IMG/VR virus record: IMGVR_UViG_3300024344_002032
Location: 23,859 to 87,858 of that record
Strand: one strand, 5' to 3'
DNA: 64,000 bases
DNA from: a virus
In this document: one piece after another, positions 61,003 through 64,000 of the stretch
Position numbering within the stretch: the stretch's first letter is position 1
Layout of the letters: the number at the start of each line of letters is the position of its first letter
Translations under genes and position numbers: made by a program
The notes under the pieces: generated by a model
What the model was told of the DNA's origin: nothing
The model's database searches: none
Seen by the model: only the letters and a program-made list of their open reading frames with translations

Positions 61003-61688
61003 AAGTAACCGTTTGCAAAATATGTGTGTATATTTCTTAAACCAAGAGTTACTATTTCAAAATCACCATGCATTTTTTCTATTGTTGTAACTTCTTCTAA
61101 TTCAAAATTTGAAGTAACCATTTTATCTCCTATTTCTACAGCTTGTGCTTGCCACCACTCAAATGTTTGAAGTTTATCTTTCCAAACAAATGCTGGATGT
61201 TTTTCTGTAGTATAATATTTTTCATTTATGTTCACATATCTACTGATAAAATCAAATGTTAATTGTTTTACCAAACCCACATCTTTTGTAAAACCATCTA
61301 AATTTTCTATACTATATTCTCTATAATTCTCTTCTGTCATATCAGGCATTACTGCTGAACACACTTCATCATCTATCAGTAAATCTTCAACTAACTTGAT
61401 ACTTCCATCTGCCATAAGTATTTCAGTTCCAACTAAAACACAAGAATTATATTTGTAACTATAAAACTCATTCATTCCATATGGTCCTGCAAGTAGATTA
61501 GCTCTTGAAGTACTTCCCTCTGTATTAGCTCTTGCTGAATATTCAGATGAAAGACCAGCTAAATCACTATTAGCAGTTTGGTCATTAAAATCCATCGCTT
61601 CACTTGTTTGTGTTGTCGTACCATCACCTGACATAATTTCATAATTAAGCATTCCAACAGATATTGTTCCTGAGCTTGGTAGTGTCAT
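60990..61688 (-). CDS. Small fibre-like module with C-terminal Hint domain lacking His-Asn
   Basis: 232 residues. MTLPSSGTISVGMLNYEI and GPYGMNEFYSYKYN resemble short repeats found in phage tail proteins. The Hint domain runs from Cys83 (CVLVGTEILMADGSIKLVE) through block B TTEKHPAFVW to NIHTYFANGYLCRQ at the C-terminus. The His-Asn at the end is missing, so only N-terminal cleavage or thioester chemistry is expected, as in intein-like type B domains. The last codons overlap the start of the GT-B gene. Confidence 0.8.
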   Translation of the reverse strand: MTLPSSGTISVGMLNYEIMSGDGTTTQTSEAMDFNDQTANSDLAGLSSEYSARANTEGSTSRANLLAGPYGMNEFYSYKYNSCVLVGTEILMADGSIKLVEDLLIDDEVCSAVMPDMTEENYREYSIENLDGFTKDVGLVKQLTFDFISRYVNINEKYYTTEKHPAFVWKDKLQTFEWWQAQAVEIGDKMVTSNFELEEVTTIEKMHGDFEIVTLGLRNIHTYFANGYLCRQ

Positions 61689-61689
61689 T

Positions 61690-61959
61690 TTATAATCCTA
61701 AACTGCCGCTAAACTCTCCCTGCATAGAAGATGATAGGTATAATTCATACATTTCTTCTTTTTGTGTATTATTCCACGAACCTGTAAATTCGGATAAAAT
61801 ATAATCTCTACCAAATTTAGATGATGTCTTTGGATAAACAGTATTCAAAGTTTCTATTGTTTGAAATAAATCTACATTACGAGATCCAGAATACCAATCT
61901 ACTAACCAATCAGGATACCAACCATATGGTATTGATCCTGAATATTGCCTTTTAGCCAT
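61690..61959 (-). CDS. Small aromatic-rich protein downstream of tail fibre
   Basis: 89 residues, rich in Tyr, Trp and Ser (SIPYGWYPDWLVDWYSGSRN), overlapping the tail-fibre stop by eight bases and ending one base before the Hint-module gene. Position suggests a small virion or fibre-attachment protein. No family recognised. Confidence 0.5.
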   Translation of the reverse strand: MAKRQYSGSIPYGWYPDWLVDWYSGSRNVDLFQTIETLNTVYPKTSSKFGRDYILSEFTGSWNNTQKEEMYELYLSSSMQGEFSGSLGL

Positions 61960-64000
61960 TTTGTAACTCCTTTATTTGTTTTTCTTGTTTGTTAACTTTA
62001 TCTGTAAGTTCATTGACTGCATTAACTAAAACACCAACTAAATTTGAATATTTTAAAGAAAGTTCTCCATATTGAGGATCTTCTTCTACAAGTTCAGGTA
62101 AAACTTTTTGAACTTCTTGTGCTATCATACCTACTTGTCTTCCTACTGGATTATCTACTAAGCTTTTACCATATCTATCTGGCGCTATTTCTTCAGGCTT
62201 TTTCCAATCAAATCTAACACCTCTTAATTGATTTATTAAGTTTAATGAACCAGAAATAAATTCTATATTTTTCTTAGATCTTCTATCAGAATATGCTGTT
62301 ATATTACTTGTAGCGTAAATTTCTCCAGTTACGTGTAATGCATAACTTGGATTTTTTATATTAATACCTACTCTATTTTCGTGAGTTGCACCAAATTTAG
62401 TTCTTGGATATGCTATAAAACAATAATCGTGATTAGTATTACTTGGTTCTGAAGCACTTCCTGTCCAAGCATTTCCTACAATAAGAGGTCCACCACGAAA
62501 CATACCAGCACAATTATTTTCTTGCCAATCTGATCCATCTAAACCAATATCACCGCCAACACATTCACCAAGAACTCCAGCAACGTGTCCTCTATTTACA
62601 ATACCAAAGACACCTACAGCTGCAGCACCACCAGCTCCTCTACTATTTGAACCAATTACTGAAGCATTTACTTCATTGTCAGCTAAATTACCACCTAAAT
62701 TAGAACTAATTCCCATTATACCTGCATCATATCTTCTAGGACCACAAGTTCCTTCTGCTCCACCTAGCCAAGTTCCACCAATACCATGAGCTGACGGATC
62801 TGAAGAACCACCACCGCCAGAATGAATATACCAATGTCTTAATCTACCAGGTGTTACATAAAGGTCATTTTCATAATCCACATTAATAGCCATATCTGTA
62901 TCAGTACCAGCTATGATGTGGCATTTATTAGCTGTAGACCCATCACCAACTTGTGCAGTTCCATAAGATATAGTCAAACCTTCATCAATATCCGTTACAT
63001 CATCAGCAATTACAATTTTTGAATTACCTTGATCTAATAAAACTTTATCTCCACCTGTAAGTGTGGTAGTACCTAATGTCCACCCACCTACTGTTCCTGA
63101 TGTAGCTTTTAATACACCTGCATTTGTAACACTAAATTCAGCATCAGCGAAAGTTGAATCTCCCATTTGGATACCAGTTCCTGGTATTAAACCTATATAA
63201 TCTGCATCTGATCCTGCAGATAATTTATCATTTGCTAAAGTCCATCCACCTATAGTTCCACTTGTTGATGTTATTGCACCACCACTACTTACTTGGAAAA
63301 CACTATTAATGTTAAGTGAACCACCAGTAATAGTTATATTACTTGCAGTCATCGCACCATCTTTAGTAACTTGAAATGGTGCTGAACCCTGCGTTGCGTT
63401 TCCAATCCACATATCCCCATCAGTATCTACTCTGAAAATACTATTACTACTACCGATTGACAAACCACCACCCGTAATCGTTATATCACTTGCAGTAACT
63501 GCTCCATCTTTAGTAACTTGAAATGGTGCTGAACCCTGTGTAGCGTGTCCTATCCATAAATCTCCATCACTAGCTACTCTGAAAATACTATTACTACTTC
63601 CTACTGACAGTTCACCACCAGAAATTGTTATATTACTTGCTGTAACTGCTCCATCTTTAGTAACTTGAAATGGTGCTGAACCTTGAGTTGCGTGTCCTAT
63701 CCATAAATCTCCATCAGTATCTACTCTCAAAATACTATTACTACTACCTATACTTAACGAACCACCAGTAATTGAACCATTAAAGGATGCTGCTCCACTT
63801 GCATCAATTGAAACATTACTACCTATTGTAATAGTTCCGTCTGCTGCAAGCGTCATTTTATTGGTGGTATTATTTCTTAAATTAATTGCACCACTTGTAA
63901 TCTGAACATTTGATTTACTTGAACCAACTTCTCCAACAATTACTGCACCACTTGATAGTTGTATAGTATCAACATTATTTTCCCTTATAGTTATTCCACT
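61952..64000 (-). CDS. Tail fibre protein with repeats and S74 self-cleaving chaperone (5' end off window)
   Basis: Receptor-binding or side-fibre protein. The frame is open to the right edge (no stop in the 48 codons above the first ATG at 63856), so the start is outside. Near the edge, a beta-rich repeat region (SSGAVIVGEVGSSKSNVQIT) leads into three nearly identical 49-residue units (GSAPFQVTKDGAVTASN). A Gly-rich knob follows (HWYIHSGGGGSSDP, GVFGIVNRGHVAGVLGE). The end has the S74 intramolecular chaperone: AYSDRRSKKNIEF, GVRFDWK and QVGMIAQEVQKVLPELVEE, then a trimer helix. The chaperone should cut itself off after folding. Confidence 0.9.
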   Translation of the reverse strand, partial: SGITIRENNVDTIQLSSGAVIVGEVGSSKSNVQITSGAINLRNNTTNKMTLAADGTITIGSNVSIDASGAASFNGSITGGSLSIGSSNSILRVDTDGDLWIGHATQGSAPFQVTKDGAVTASNITISGGELSVGSSNSIFRVASDGDLWIGHATQGSAPFQVTKDGAVTASDITITGGGLSIGSSNSIFRVDTDGDMWIGNATQGSAPFQVTKDGAMTASNITITGGSLNINSVFQVSSGGAITSTSGTIGGWTLANDKLSAGSDADYIGLIPGTGIQMGDSTFADAEFSVTNAGVLKATSGTVGGWTLGTTTLTGGDKVLLDQGNSKIVIADDVTDIDEGLTISYGTAQVGDGSTANKCHIIAGTDTDMAINVDYENDLYVTPGRLRHWYIHSGGGGSSDPSAHGIGGTWLGGAEGTCGPRRYDAGIMGISSNLGGNLADNEVNASVIGSNSRGAGGAAAVGVFGIVNRGHVAGVLGECVGGDIGLDGSDWQENNCAGMFRGGPLIVGNAWTGSASEPSNTNHDYCFIAYPRTKFGATHENRVGINIKNPSYALHVTGEIYATSNITAYSDRRSKKNIEFISGSLNLINQLRGVRFDWKKPEEIAPDRYGKSLVDNPVGRQVGMIAQEVQKVLPELVEEDPQYGELSLKYSNLVGVLVNAVNELTDKVNKQEKQIKELQNG
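63326..63766 (-). repeat. Three tandem 147-bp repeats in the tail fibre
   Basis: Three units with 147-bp period; landmarks recur exactly at 63357, 63504 and 63651. Each codes 49 residues around WIGHATQGSAPFQV. A shorter, diverged fourth unit (GGSLNINSVFQV) follows downstream. They suggest length variation of the fibre shaft by recombination. Confidence 0.9.

Noticed and set aside
63326-63766. CRISPR array
   Set aside because: Repeats are contiguous, in frame and without unique spacers; they code for fibre units.

Overview
The window is strongly AT-rich (roughly 30% G+C by eye) and every gene I can support lies on the minus strand, tightly packed with TAATG and ATGA overlaps. Its first 18 kb hold a T4-type head module in T4 order (terminase large subunit, portal, prohead protease, prohead scaffold). 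With a bS21 ribosomal protein, S74-type tail fibre, Hint proteins and phage radical SAM enzymes, this points to a large T4-like myovirus of the kind found in marine plankton. The host cannot be named from the sequence.

Transcription runs from high to low coordinates. (1) 58.7-64.0 kb: virion appendage genes: a fibre with 147-bp repeats and a C-terminal self-cleaving chaperone that continues past the right edge, two structural proteins carrying Hint (intein-like) domains, a small unknown protein and a GT-B glycosyltransferase. (2) 53.9-58.7 kb: three beta-1,4-galactosyltransferase-like (GT7) proteins in which a LamG-like jellyroll appears inserted inside the GT7 domain. (3) 45.2-53.9 kb: six consecutive radical SAM proteins plus a 34-residue ORF. 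(4) 30-45 kb: five paralogues of an unassigned GT-B-like family, a cupin epimerase preceded by a riboswitch-like leader, an SGNH protein, a small two-subunit thiamine-diphosphate enzyme, SDR epimerases, a UDP-sugar dehydrogenase and a seventh radical SAM protein. (5) 18.2-31 kb: three 2-oxoglutarate oxygenase-like proteins, PLP aminotransferase-like proteins, an SGNH protein, a fucosyltransferase-like protein, two more radical SAM proteins, an amidinotransferase and a NodU/CmcH carbamoyltransferase. (6) 13.5-18.2 kb: a P-loop kinase, a GH108 endolysin, and a 1106-residue fusion of a nucleotidylyltransferase, hydrophobic segments and a ligase-like domain. (7) 1-13.4 kb: the head module, ending in the scaffold gene that runs off the left edge.

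The most striking content is the roughly 40 kb block between the head and fibre genes. It has nine radical SAM proteins with transferases that add carbamoyl, amidino and sugar groups, plus oxygenases, dehydrogenases and aminotransferases. I infer a phage-encoded pathway that builds and attaches an unusual decorated glycan, on its own fibres or on the host surface; no product can be deduced. A second theme is an N-terminal tag (MIKLKDIIxE and variants) on several head-region proteins, resembling the T4 capsid-targeting peptide. If so, a kinase and small proteins may be packaged in the head and injected with the DNA.

Two genes are interrupted: the terminase by a perfect 37-bp tandem duplication, and a PLP-type protein that lacks a normal start and is out of frame by one base with its upstream neighbour at an A5 run. 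Either could be an assembly error or real.
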